A stretch of 64,000 nucleotides of DNA from Pyrus communis (GCF_963583255.1 NC_084809.1:7115501-7179500); one strand, 5' to 3'. Positions 11,428-22,799 are shown, counted from the stretch's first letter. Program-made: numbers and translations. Notes: generated by a model not told the origin, from the letters alone.

Positions 11428-12345
11428 AGCACAGTCGATTATAGGGTCTGTCATCGAGCTTGGATCCGAGCTTCTCCATGTCCATGTAAGTGCCAAAGAT
11501 GTTGTCCTCAGAGCCTCCCAGCTCCTCGAAGCTACAGGACGGGCTTCGAATGGGTCCTGGAGCAGATCCATGTCGTCGGGGATCAGGAAATGGACTTCAA
11601 ATTGGGTTCGATTGTGTAAGAGCCCTAGAACAGGGTGCTCGGAGCCATGTTTGGAAACGGCGGTGCCATGCGTAGGTGGTGAGAGTCCTGAGAGCTGGAG
11701 CTCGAATCTGGTTTCGGGTTGGCCGGATCTTGCATTTTGTCGAGTCCGATGCTCAGAGCTATGTGTTGATAGCGAATGTTCTTCACTCGGGATTAAGTTG
11801 GAGTCTTGGTGATTGTTCTTCGCAGTCGATCCATGTGCAACGCCATTCCCGTGGCTATCGACCTCCGACAATGCAAGGGCGGCCAATTGGTCTTCTAGGG
11901 GTTTGGAAGTATAGTTAGGGTTAGGGTTTGGCTCGGAGGCTTCGCCGCCGGAGGTCAAGACTCCCGATTTAGAGGACATGGAGAACCAGAAAGGTTAGGG
12001 AATCACGATGAGCTTTGGTGAAAGTGAGAAATTAGGGCTCCAATCGACTGTGCTTGGAGAGAGAGAGGTGAAGATGGACGAGTCGGTTTTTTTTTTTTTT
12101 TTTTTTTTTTTTGTATTTTTTAAATTTTTTTAATATTGAAATGGGCCTATATTGGCACGTGACGCTCAATTATTGTCTACCTGAGCGCCATGTCATCAGT
12201 TAACAGAAATTCTAACGGAAAACTTAACAGATATATGAAACTGTCCCAAAATTAAGACTTGAGGTATGACTCTAGAATGAAAAAAACTTCATGCACCAAA
12301 TGTTGAAAATCACGAAACTTCAAGGTAGTAAACTAAGATTAACCC
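11087..12345. mobile_element. Mutator-type element carrying a gene fragment (Pack-MULE)
   Basis: A 1259-bp insertion with long terminal inverted repeats: left 11087-11440, right 12042-12345, starting GGGTTAATCTTAGTTTACTA. It is flanked by a 9-bp target duplication with one mismatch (AACTTATTT / AATTTATTT), as expected for Mutator elements. Unit 2 retains the empty site CTAATTTATTTATGTTC near 59550. Each repeat includes a CT-rich block, much longer on the left, and a CAGTCGATT inner border. The 601 bp between the repeats hold a minus-strand fragment of a bZIP gene. No transposase is present, so the element is non-autonomous. Confidence 0.92.
11441..12041 (-). pseudogene. Captured 5' part of a group I bZIP transcription factor gene
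   Basis: On the minus strand the cargo has a CT-rich leader, an ATG at 11979-11977 and an open frame of 204 codons (11979-11365) whose last part is supplied by the transposon's CT repeat (Arg-Glu run). Mid-frame it reads EVHFLIPDDMDLLQDPFE, resembling the conserved N-terminal block of plant VIP1/bZIP18/bZIP52-type factors. Just downstream a one-base shift yields FEELGGSEDNIFGTYMDMEK, matching the family's next conserved block. Thus the parent was frameshifted after capture, near 11530. The DNA-binding basic region and leucine zipper are absent. The first 120 residues are unassigned and may be the same parent gene. No protein function is expected. Confidence 0.75.
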
Positions 12346-13659
12346 AATTTATTTATGTTCAATGACTTCGGTCTCGACAAGTGTTTAATAGAAAAATTAT
12401 GCCTTATCTTAGTTACCTACAGAAATAAGAAGAATTGCAAATATGATGAGAAGTGGCTAACTTTTTTTTTCTCACCAATCTGATCATTTTCTTTCCACCA
12501 TTACTAGTCATCCACTAGCAAAGTTGTCTCCAAAAGGGAAGGATTTGATGATATGAGAGATAGAGATGGAAATGACACTGCTAGAAAATATCATTTCGCC
12601 GACAATTTTTAAATCGACAAAGAAAAATTTTGTTGGCACAACAGTCCTCTCCAACGAAAAATTTAATTTTATAGGTTAGGATCTAATGTTTTTATTTTTC
12701 TTTAAAAATCAACATTATTTGTAACCACTCACCAAGCTTTAAGCTTATCGAAAGAAAGCAATGAGGAGTTGTGTCTATGAATGGAGTTCAGTTCCTCTTC
12801 CTTCAATTACACCGGGAGTGAAAAACAATTTAATCATCAAGAAAAAAAAAAGTCATGGAATCTTCGTGATTTAACTTGTAATACCTTGTATTGTTTTGTT
12901 TTTTCCTCGCCAACGTCATTCATTGTTCTTCATTTGCACATACACTTTTTCTCATGCCCCAATCTCAAGATACGTTCAGAATTGATACGTAATGGTAGGA
13001 TGTAGGGGTGCGAGGATTACATAAGAAATACACAAGGGCATTACTAAGTTTTGAAACAAATTTGTCTATGCATCACTCCTTTCTAACTATAGAGATGTAA
13101 CAGACTCACTTTCATCTAAATTTTTTTTTTTCTAACAATCGATATTATCTACACTAAAGGAACATGGTGGGCTAAGCCTCCTAATTGGGTTAGCAATAAT
13201 GTAGTTCAAATTCACTTTTGGTTCTTTGGTGAGAATCGAATCTAATACATCTCACTTACAAGTGAAAATGACTACCACTACACTTTCATCCATCTTAACT
13301 CCCTTTAATTTATGATCTAACTTCAAATTTACAGAAATGGTCTTTGGCAACTCTTTGTGGTGAAACCATATTTTTGCTACTAATTAATTAAGCAGGTAAA
13401 GTGGGTCCATGCGTTGGACTAGAACGGAGATGAAAGAGGCGGGGAAATGAGGTAGTTGGGAGCCGTTGACTCCAGTGAGAGCTCCGACTACTGTTTTAAG
13501 TTTTTTTTTATATATCTTTATTCTTTAAAAGGGTAAAATGGAAACTTTGAATTTTTCTAGGTAAGAAGTTAAGAACAGATAATTATTAAGTGTAAATAGT
13601 GTAAAAAAAAAAAAAAAAAAAAAATTAGTAAGAGGAGGGAGATGGTTCGAAACTATTAT
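12346..13659. other. Second module copy of unit 1, noncoding
   Basis: The segment aligns with 59555-60970 of unit 2 and partly with 6850-8360 of the same unit, showing an older internal duplication. Poly-A runs occur near 12843 and 13605. No gene was recognised. Confidence 0.6.
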
Positions 13660-14360
13660 TGTCACATCCCGGCCCAAGCCCCCACCACATCCCAGGCTCA
13701 ATTCCATAGTAGCAAGATATTGTCCACTTTGGGCCCCCACCACGCCCTTATGGTTTTGTTTTTGGGAACTCACACGAAAACTTCCCAGTGGGTCACCCAT
13801 CTTGGAATGGCTCTCGCGCAAACTCGCTTAACTTCGGAGTTAACTCGCTTAACTTCGGAGTTAACTCGCTTAACTTCGGAGTTCCTATGGAACCCGAAGT
13901 CAGTGAGCTCCCAAAAGGTCTCGTGCTAGGTAGAGATGAGAATATACATATAAGGCTTACATGATCCATTCCCTTGGGCGATGTGGGATGCTATAATCCA
14001 CCCCCCTTAGGGGCCCGATGTCCTCGTCGGCACACTTCCAACCAAGGATTGGCTCTGATACCAAATTGTCACATCCCGGCCCCGGCCCCCACCACATCCC
14101 GAGCTCGACTCCACCGTAGCACGATATTGTCTGCTTTGGGCCCCCACCACGCCCTCACGGTTTTGTTTCTAGGAACTCACACGAGAACTTCATAGTGGGC
14201 CACCCATCTTGGGATGGCTCTTGCGCGAACTCGCTTAACTTTGGAGTTCATATGGAACCCGAAGACAGTGAGCTCCCAAAAGGCCTCATGCTAGGTAAAG
14301 ATGAAAATATACATATAAGGCTTACATGATCCATTCCCATGGGCGATGTGGGATGTTACA
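13660..14360 (-). mobile_element. Complete Cassandra TRIM retrotransposon (copy 2)
   Basis: In minus orientation the 5' LTR is 14360-14067 (294 bp) and the 3' LTR 13995-13660 (336 bp). The primer-binding site is the complement of GGCTCTGATACCA at 14051-14063, and the polypurine tract complements CCACCCCCCTTAG near 13999-14011. Perfect target duplications ATTAT flank it (13655-13659, 14361-14365). Unit 2 has the empty site near 60970. The 3' LTR is longer because a 21-bp block in its 5S-like region is triplicated. Confidence 0.95.
13821..13883. repeat. 21-bp triplication inside the Cassandra 5S-like region
   Basis: Three exact copies of a 21-bp block (AACTCGCTTAACTTCGGAGT plus T) at 13821-13841, 13842-13862 and 13863-13883. 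The partner LTR (about 14228-14249) has one copy. The block covers the start of the 5S internal control region. Confidence 0.95.
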
Positions 14361-14365
14361 ATTAT

Positions 14366-15852
14366 AATAATTTGGAAGAATTGAGTTATGAATCCAGAAT
14401 GCATGGATATAAACCAAACACCCTATCTATTAAGATATTTAACCACATGTAAGTGAAAATAGTAAATCCCAAGTCTTATAGTGGTAATAATACCCTTTAT
14501 GTTAGATAATACGTAAATTAAATATTTTGAGTGACGTAATTACATCACTAAAATGAGTGATTACTCTCTTGAAGTGAGATGTCTTATAATTGATTCTCAT
14601 GGATGACAAATTTGATATCAAATTATATTGCTCATTGTATGATTTAGCCGAACTCTTCATTTCCTTAATGTAAAATATCATTATACTAAAAAAAATACCC
14701 ATGCATAATTCATTAAAGTTCACTGAAAAGAAAGGAAAGTGTTAGTAAGGGTAGTTATGTCAACAATGTTAGGTAAATTGATTGATCTTTTAGTAAGGTT
14801 AGGTAAGGTTAGGTAAATTGATTGAGGAATTGTGTTTCCTTGTTATTATAAATTGATTGGAGTCTGTCAAGAAGTGATTTTGGGGATGCTGCTGTCTATC
14901 CACACATGTAAAGCCTCTATTGTCAACGAAAGAGGCTGCTATTGTCAATGATAATTACTCCTCACAATAAAGGTTGTCAAGTAAAGAGAAACATGTAGTT
15001 AATGGTATTAGACATTAGTTGTATAGTTTGTAAGAGCATCTCCAGCGCTGCAAAGGCCTCCTAGGGCAAGTCACTATTGAATAACCTCCAGTGAACATTA
15101 ACTGCCTTTAACGAACAGTAATTGCCTTTTGCATCTCCACCCCTAAATTGAATAGCCATGGCAATATGCAATAAAATATTAGTATTTTTTATTTTATAAA
15201 ATAGTAAAAAATAATTTTATTTCAAATTTCGGATATGATTTTTAATTGGTCTCGTTGTACCACGTTTCATTAAATAAGAAATTACAACCCAAAGTATTTG
15301 AGAAAATATAAAATTGTGGTGTAAGGTGGAAGATAATGATAAGATATTTATAGAAAAATTAAATCTTTTAATTTTAATTTTTAAATTTTTTTCGGATTTT
15401 TTTATTGATTGTTTACATTTTTTATTAATTGTTTACATTTTTTATTAATTTTTTACATTTTTATTAATTTTATAATGTGGTTGACGTCACCTTGACATCA
15501 ACGTTGCATCACTTGGCCCTCAGGTTCTCGGGCCGCCAATTCTAGTTGGGCCTCTCACTCGGGCCCCCCCGGCCTGCCCAATCGCCCTCTGGGCTGGAGA
15601 AGGTTGCTCTGGCTGTTGGGTCTTCAAAGTCGCCGATCCATCGGTCTAATTGTCCCGATGGAGTTATTTTAATATAAAAGATCTCCTTACGGAGCCAATT
15701 GAAGATAATGAGAATAAAAAACTTTACAAAAAGCAAAAAAGCATCCCAACCGACCACGACAAAGTGAAACATGACTTCAAGTCTCCACCTGCAGAAATAA
15801 AAATTGCCAGTATGATGAAAAGTGACAATTTTTTTTTTTCCTTACCAATATG
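14366..15852. other. Unit 1 tail with about 1 kb of unassigned insertion
   Basis: From 14366 to 14740 the sequence aligns with unit 2 (60980-61345), and from about 15745 it resumes the module (AAACATGACTTCAAGTCTCC near 15767). Between them is unit 1-specific DNA: GTTAGGTAAATTGATTGA repeats near 14770-14825, then an AT-rich block from about 15034 beginning AGAGCATCTCCAGCG, a start typical of plant MITEs. No protein was recognised and the ends were not resolved. Confidence 0.55.
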
Positions 15853-15978
15853 TAGGGCTGGAAAGAAAATCCCAAAAATCCCAAATTGAACCGAAAAATT
15901 CCCGAAACCGAACTGAAACTCTCGAAAATTTTGGTACCCAATACCGAACCGATTATGAAATTTTGGTACGTGAATCGG

Positions 15979-16449
15979 TGTTGTATCCCACATCGCCCGT
16001 GAGGACGTGGTCTTTGGGCCTTATATGTCCATGCCCAGAGCTTTAACTTCAGAGAGGCCTTTTGTGGGCTACGGTCTGCAAGAACAAAACCGTGCGGTAG
16101 CTGGGTGGCTGCGACATAGTCCAGGCCCAGAATGCCAAAGCGGACAATATCCGAGAGGTTGGAGTCTGGGATGTGACAATTTGGTATCAGAGCCAGACTC
16201 ACGGTCGTGGTGTGCCAACGAGGACGTCGGGCTCCCTAAGGGGGGTGGATTGTTGTATCCCACATCGCCCGTGAGGGCGTGGTCTTTGGGCCTTATATAT
16301 CCATGCCCAGAGCTTTAACTTTGAGGAGGCCTTTTGGGGCTACGGCCTGCAAAAACAAAACCGTGCGGTAGCTGGGTGGCTGCGACATAGTCCAGGCCCA
16401 GAATGCCAAAGCGGACAATATCCGAGAGGTTGGAGTCTGGGATGTGACA
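15979..16449 (+). mobile_element. 471-bp TRIM related to Cassandra but lacking 5S
   Basis: The 5' LTR is 15979-16178 (200 bp) and the 3' LTR 16251-16449 (199 bp), starting TGTTGTATCCCACATCGCCC and ending GGGATGTGACA. The primer-binding site TGGTATCAGAGCC lies at 16182-16194 and a polypurine tract AAGGGGGGTGG near 16238-16248. Perfect target duplications ATCGG (15974-15978, 16450-16454) flank it. The ends, interior (GACGAGGACGTCGG-like) and AACAAAACCGTG / CCAAAGCGGACAATAT motifs are shared with Cassandra, but the 5S-like stretch is missing. Confidence 0.93.
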
Positions 16450-17422
16450 ATCGGTCTCAAGTTTTCAGGATTTCGGTAATCCCGAACCGAACCGAAAAAT
16501 ATAGATATTATTTAATTTTTAAATATATATTTAGAATTTTAATAGCTATCGGATTCAATTGAGATTTAATCTCAACCGTTGAATCTTATCAAACCTACCG
16601 AAGAACAGAACTACTCACTCACACACACAATCATGACTTGCACACTCACTCTCTTTCTCAACTCAAACCTCGCTCACTGTCACCACATTCCTCGCCGATT
16701 TCTCTCTCTGTTTTCGAATCCGGCCACACAAGTGACTCACCTGAGTCACGAATCACCTCTGTGATCTCTGATCTCTCTCTGAGTCTCTCTCGACTTCTCA
16801 TCCCTCACAAACAGTGGAGAAACCTTTCTCTCTTGACGTCGACTGACTGTGCACTGATTCTTTTCTCCCCATATCAGGTAAATTTTAGAATTATTTTAGG
16901 GTTTGAAATTCAATTAGGGTTGGAATTCTAGATTAGGATTTGTGAAATTTAATTTAAGGTTGGAATTCTAGATTAAGGTTTAGGGGTTGAAATCTAATTT
17001 AGGGCTTGAAATTTAGGGGTTGAAGAAATAAACCTTACTGGTTGGACACTTGAACTTGAAATTTAGGGGCTGAAACCCTATTGTTGGTATTTTGTTTTTA
17101 TATTTTGTGTTTTCAATTTGTTTGCAGCTTTCTGTAGGCGGGTTTGTTAATGGATTGAATTAAACAATCATTTTTTGTTCAGATTTCTTGTTGTTTCAAT
17201 CGAATCATAACATTTTTTATAGAACAAATGCTTGATTAATTCGGGGATTAGGAGGAGGGTGTGTAATTTGTTATAAAAAAATATCTCTATTTTCGTTAGC
17301 AAACCTTGTTTGGTCCATTTATACGATTCTTATCGGTAATTTTGATTACTTTTGTTGGGGATGTGTTGTTCATTTGTTGTTAAATTTGTGACAGGTGATG
17401 GAAGTAAAATGCTTTTAGTTAA

Positions 17423-18528
17423 GAGAAAATTTTAATTAAAACAATGTAACTTCTTTCTACACCCAACTTAAATTTTAAATATTAATTGTCTTTTTTACCC
17501 TATTGCATAATTACCATCAAGTATAATATGAAATTAATAATAAGACTTAAATACTCCTTATTTGTCATACGTTCATTCCAGCTAAAACCCTGTAAGCTCT
17601 TATAGAGAAAAAAACAAGTTTTTTTTATCGATAGATGGTGATAAAGTTTTGATCAATCCTCCAACTAAATTATGACTCAACTTATGGAAATTTTTTGTTC
17701 GTTTGGTTTCACTTTTTTTTAGAGTTAGAAGATGAGTATTTGATTTTCAATTTTTTTTTTGTCAATGCCAGACTACTCATAGTTTAAACTTTTTACACTG
17801 CCGAAGTGAAAGTATTAAAAAATTGTTGCACACACCAAATTTCTGGGATATATATGAAACCCTTTCTATGAATATAAGTTTTTTAATCTTTGTTTAAAGG
17901 AGATCTCCACATCAATTAGATTGCAGACAAAACAATTTGGTTTATGGCCCAAAATAACAGCTACTGTACTTGAATGTGCTCACAAGAACTTTAACCCTCA
18001 GAAGATTCTAAGTATATTCAAAACTCAAGGTTTTGATTAGAAAAAACGAGTATAAATTACAAAAAATGTAATCTGTGAAGATGAATGTTAGTTTTAAACA
18101 ACTATTTTTTTTCTCCAATGTTAATAACAACAGCCTTATTAGTCACTAGTATATATACAAAGAGTATCGTTGTTTAAAACTCAAGACTTTGTTAGATATA
18201 TTGACACTTGCCACGAAAACAATTGAAGAATTTGGAAATGTATTGGAATTGGGACCAGTTAGTCGAAGAGATCACGGTGAGAGGAGGACAAAGGACCCAT
18301 AATGTTTTTTTAATTTCGAGTCTCTTTTAAAACAAAATTATTCAATTTGAGAATTTATTTTTTATATGGGTGTAAACATAACTTTACATTTTGAATTGGA
18401 TTTGGAAGGGTAGTTTAGGTAATAAATTTGGATTTAAAGAGATATTAGTTCTTTAATTAAAAATAATATGGGTGTAGAAAATAAATTAGGCGTAGAAAGA
18501 GGTTAGATGAGTTCAAATAAAATTTCCC
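17423..18528. mobile_element. Mutator-type MITE, about 1.1 kb
   Basis: Perfect 9-bp flanks TTTAGTTAA occur at 17414-17422 and 18529-18537. The terminal inverted repeats are imperfect (GAGAAAATTTTAATTAAAAC against GGGAAATTTTATTTGAAC, then CTTTCTACACCCAA-like motifs). No coding region was found inside. Confidence 0.8.
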
Positions 18529-19682
18529 TTTAGTTAATTGGGATAAGTCGGGATAGGGTGGAAACCATTTATCGGTTATGGCAGGGTGGGGAGGAAGGGC
18601 CTATTTAACGCCACCGTGCGAATTCCCAAGGCTTTCACACAATAGGTTCGTTTTCGCCTTCGTCCTCATTGTTTTTCCTTTCAAAAGTTTCAATTTTTAA
18701 ACCATTTTTTGAGCTTGTGAAGCGCGAATTTTGTGATGGTAGTGTCTGCATTTACGTTTCGCTGGTGGGCTTTTGTTGTTTTGTGATTTTTATCTGGCGT
18801 GAAGCCTTTTAGAAGTTAGTAGGAGGAGAGGGCTTAAAAGTATTGGGGGGTTTGTACTGAGAGACAGCAAAAAGCACAGAGCTTTTCTTTTAACTTTGAG
18901 AAAATTGGTAATTGTTCGGTGTCTCTTGGAGCATAGCTTGGAGGATTCTTAGGGTTGGAGCTTTTCTTTTATATATACAAGCATTTGCCTCATTTTATGC
19001 GTGTGAACACATTTTTTTAGAAAATGAGAAGGAAAGGGAGAGAGAGAGAACGTGAGGGGAGTGGGAGGTTTTTGTTTGTTTTTTTTTTTTTTAAATATTA
19101 GAGGTATTTTAACATCACCTGTAGGTGAAGTTTTAATAAAAAATAGTAAAATTTGGACCTGTGAAATTACATTATTGCCCATCATTTTTTTGTGTGATAG
19201 AAGACTAAGTAGTATTTTCACCCTCTTTTGATTGACAAAGAGAGTTTCGTTAATTAATAGAGATAATATATGGTTGGGTGGGGAGGAAGGGCCAAAACCG
19301 TTTATCGGTTTTGGGTTGAGCAGTTAAGTTTTGTTCCTTACAATAAAATCTGATTAATTGAGTTCTCATTTTTTTCTGTTCACATGCACGTCCTGTTCAT
19401 TAAAGTTTGTGTTGTCCTCTCGTTAGGAGCACGGTGGTTGAAGTATAGCATCGACTGCACCACTCCACTCCATTACCCGCTGTAATAACAAGTGCATCCG
19501 GTCTACTCCAATTGACACTAGGAGGTCTTTCATTTTGGATTTGTAATTTATTTTTGTTGCATGCATGTGTAGTAGAATTGGCAGATATATGCAAGGATTT
19601 TGGTTTGATTTTATTTCTATACATAATGACTTGATCACTTGATTCATGCTTGGGAACTACAGATATGCAAATTGGCTATTCT

Positions 19683-19799
19683 GCACAGTGCACGGTGCAC
19701 AGCAAGTTATTATAGCCCACACTGCACGCTGCACAGCAAGTTATTATAGCCCTAAACCCTAAACCACACTGCACGCTGCACAGCAAGTTATTATAGCCC
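19683..19799. repeat. 33- to 46-bp tandem repeat with telobox
   Basis: Three copies of a block ending GCACAGCAAGTTATTATAGCCC. Between copies two and three is CCCTAAACCCTAAACC, two plant telomere-type heptamers, also known as a telobox in promoters. Confidence 0.85.
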
Positions 19800-19975
19800 A
19801 AAAGCTCAAAATTATTTTGGGATTCCTGATTTGTCCCGAAATTCCGAAATTATTTTGAGATTTCCGAAAATTTGGTTTGAAATCGGTCTTGAAATTGAAA
19901 ATCCCGAAAATTTCAGTTTGGGAATCGAGACAAGAATTTCGGTTCGGTATCCCATACCGAACCAGCCGCAATATG

Positions 19976-20389
19976 TTTTTTTTTTTTTCCACCATTTCTA
20001 GTCAACCACTAGCAAAGTCGTCTAAAAGAAGGAAGGTTTGAAGATATGGGAGCTGAAGATGGAAACATGATTTCGCAGGGTTTAGTTGTATAATCTGGTT
20101 CATGTCTTTTAATGGTTATTTAAAAAAATCAGAACAACGTATTGGAGCGTTTCTAAGGGTGATGTCAAATTCTAAACATAAAATTTAATTTTGACATCCT
20201 ATGTAACATTTTGACATCTTTTAAAGTTTTTTCTCTTCACCGAATATGTCAAATTCAATTATTATTTTATTATGTTATTTTCTTTTTATATTCTAAATTT
20301 TACTATAGAAATAATTCATGATAAAAATTCACATTAATTTAATACAAATACAAATATTGGCCTGAAAGTAGTAGGATGTGTAGAAATGC
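19976..20389. other. Partial module copy and AT-rich spacer
   Basis: The start (ACCATTTCTAGTCAACCACTAGC) is another diverged copy of the recurrent module, continuing what stops at 15852. The remainder has no recognised feature. Confidence 0.5.
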
Positions 20390-22799
20390 AGTTAACTAAG
20401 CTCCAAGGTCATCAATAGTGATAGTATGATCGAAGAAGTAAAGAGAAGTTTAGAGAGAGAGAGCAAGAAATGAGATAATTCTTTGATATATTTCTTCACT
20501 ACTAAGAATACAAGAGTAATCTTTCCTTTTATACTAGTTACATAGCTTATTCCCTAAGCAACCTATTTCACAACTAACTTAACAGCTACATTGCCTAATC
20601 TACTAACACATGGCAACATCTTGATCCTTGCTTGAAGCTCGATCTTTGTCATCCTTACATCCTCCCTCAATCTCATGCTTGTTAGAACCGAGCATGAGAT
20701 TGGAACAGTGTTCTTGAAACAATGAAATAGACAAGCCTTTGGTGAGTACATTAGCAAATTGTTCTTTGGAGGACACATGATGCACATCCAAATCACCTCG
20801 AATCACCCTTTCTCGAACAAAATGATAATCTATTTCAATATGTTTAACTCTAGAATGTAACATTGGATTGGATGACAAAGTTATAGCATTTATATTATCA
20901 CAAAACATCAATGGATGAGCATAAAGAGGCACATGAAGATCACATAGTAGTTGTTTGATCCATGACAATTCTGCAGCTACTGTAGCTTAAGCTCAATATT
21001 CAGTCTCAGTAGAGGATCGAGAGACTGTATGTTGCTTCTTGGAAGCCCAAGAGATAGGACTATAACCAAGATAAACAATGTAACCAAATGTAGACCTTCG
21101 ATCATTGGGATCTCTTGCCCAATCTGCATCATTATAAGCTTGCAAAGATAGTTTTCCAGGTTGAAAATGAATACCATAGTGAAATGTACCACTCAGATAA
21201 TTAAGAATTCTCTTAACAACTACAACATGAGAGTTCATAGGTTGATGCTTAAATTGGCAACACTGGTTGACTGTAAATGCAATATTAGGTCTTGTGAAGG
21301 TCAAATATCGCAAGGCACCGACTATGCTCCTATATTGATATAGACTATGATATGGTTCTCCATCTTTCTTTAACAGTCAGTGATATGGAAGGCAAGGTGT
21401 AGCACAGGGTTTGGAGTTGCTCGTGTCCACTTTAGCTAACAAATCTCTGATTTACTTTTGCTGAGAAACAAATAAGCCATTGGAATGATATGAAATCTGC
21501 AATCCCAAAAAATAGTTTAACTGGCCCAAATCCTTAGGTTAAATGCTTTGGTCAATTCCAAAATGACTTCAACAATATCAGAAGAGATACTCCCATTAAG
21601 AATAATATCATCAACATAGAGCAACATAACTACAATGCCAAGAGAGATGTGTTTGACAAACAAAGATGGATCTGCAAGTGAGGCTTGAACCCCAAACCTA
21701 GTAGAAAATTGGTAAAGTTTTCATTCCAGACTTTTGGAGCCTGTTTAAGGCCATACAAAGACTTATTGAGCTTGCAGACAAAGTGAGAAGGATGGTGAGA
21801 GTTGATAAAACCTGGTGGCTTTGACATATAAACTTCCTTAGTCAAATGGCCATGCAAGAAGGCATTTTTAACATCAAGTTGCCTTAAAGACCAATTGAAT
21901 TAAGCTGCAAGGGCTAAGATAAGTCTAACAGTAGTTGGCTTTACAACTGGACTGAATGTTTCACTGTAATCAATTCTTTCCTCTTGATTGTACCCTTGGC
22001 AACAAACCTAGCTTTATACTTTGCTATAGAGCCATTTGGATGCTTCTTGATCCTATAAACCCACTTGCAACCAACCAAGTTCTTATCAGGTGGAAAGATG
22101 AACCAAATCTCAAGTGTGTTGAGTATGCAAAGCATCAATTTCATCTTGCATAGTTGCCTACCATTCTGCAGCCTTACTAGTAGCTTTGAATTAATGAAGG
22201 TTCTCCAACTGAATTCTCAGAAGGTTGAAACAGAAGCTACAAAAGCTTTCTTCTTGATAATGCCACTTTTGGATCTTGTTTGCATTGGATGTAAACTCAC
22301 AAATGTTACTGGAAGAATAACTGTGAGATTTTCTGGTTGAAAATCAAGATCCACAGGAACTGGAGACTGTGTAGGTGCTGAAGAACTGGAGATAGTATTA
22401 TGTGATGAACTTAAAGACTCTGAGGCACTAGGTATATATGGTCTGGGATAAGGGAATGAGAATGAGATAACTCTAAGGTTCGCATTGGTGAATCCAAAAA
22501 CTCTGAGGCATTAGTTGGTTTAGAAAAAGACTATGAAGCTCTCGTGGGTTGAGTGTATGGTAAAGATGCATGAGATGCAGGTGTGACATGAGAAACAATA
22601 ACATTTTGATTTGTATTAGTGGTGCAATAGATGGTGGTGTGACAGACACAGAAGTAAAAGACTGTGAGGATTTTGAAACTAACATTTTGTAAGGAAAATT
22701 AGTTTCATAAAAAATAACATGTCTTGAGACATAAAACCTGCCTGAAATTGGGTTGAAACAAATATAACCTTTGTATTGACCTCTGTCAAAGAAATGCAA
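20390..22799 (-). mobile_element. 5'-truncated Ty1/copia retrotransposon
   Basis: The minus-strand remnant runs from the integrase C-terminus (about 22799) through reverse transcriptase and RNase H to a probable 3' LTR starting TGTTAGTAGATTAGG near 20610. The gag, protease, integrase core and 5' LTR are absent. The truncation point abuts the plus-strand RLP tail fragment. The outer LTR end near 20390 is approximate. Confidence 0.85.
20603..22799 (-). pseudogene. Copia pol remnant (integrase tail, reverse transcriptase, RNase H)
   Basis: Broken minus-strand frames in order: 22799-22473, with KGYICFNPISGRFYVSRHVI, the copia post-integrase motif; 22144-21941, with GCKWVYRIKKHPNGSIAKYK, start of reverse transcriptase; 21857-21630, with [15 protein letters not shown]; the catalytic LLYVDDIIL near 21628-21599; 21313-20993, with ISWASKKQHTVSRSSTETEY, RNase H; and 20968-20603, ending with the ANVLTKGL motif. 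Several frameshifts and stops separate them, so no enzyme is expected. Confidence 0.9.

Larger units (their letters stand above)
1995..15850. repeat. Segmental duplication unit 1
   Basis: This block is collinear with 47453-61395. The shared order is: receptor 3' flank, RLP gene, promoter, AT-rich spacer, a module containing CATTACTAGTCATCCACTAG, an LTR remnant with a tandem array, and a second module copy. Unit 1 has insertions that unit 2 lacks: MITE 5396-5579, Cassandra 8466-9109, Mutator-type element 11087-12345, Cassandra 13660-14360, and about 1 kb at 14741-15740. The left edge near 1995 and the right edge near 15850 were placed by eye. Confidence 0.85.
15853..19967. mobile_element. Large hAT-like non-autonomous element with nested insertions
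   Basis: The left end starts TAGGGCTGG and the right end finishes ACCAGCC. Both subterminal regions are rich in repeated ACCGAACCG and CCCGAAA motifs. The 8-bp flanks CCAATATG (15845-15852) and GCAATATG (19968-19975) agree in seven positions, suiting a hAT target duplication. The inside includes a leader-like region (16600-16880) ending in a plausible splice donor (CAG|GTAAAT), a TRIM (15979-16449) and a Mutator-type MITE (17423-18528). No transposase frame is left. The terminal inverted repeats are weak, so the boundaries are tentative. Confidence 0.55.

Noticed and set aside
11240..11812. Plus-strand 190-codon frame with a Ser-Leu run
   Set aside because: It is the antisense of the captured bZIP fragment plus the CT microsatellite. 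The minus frame matches a known family; this one does not.
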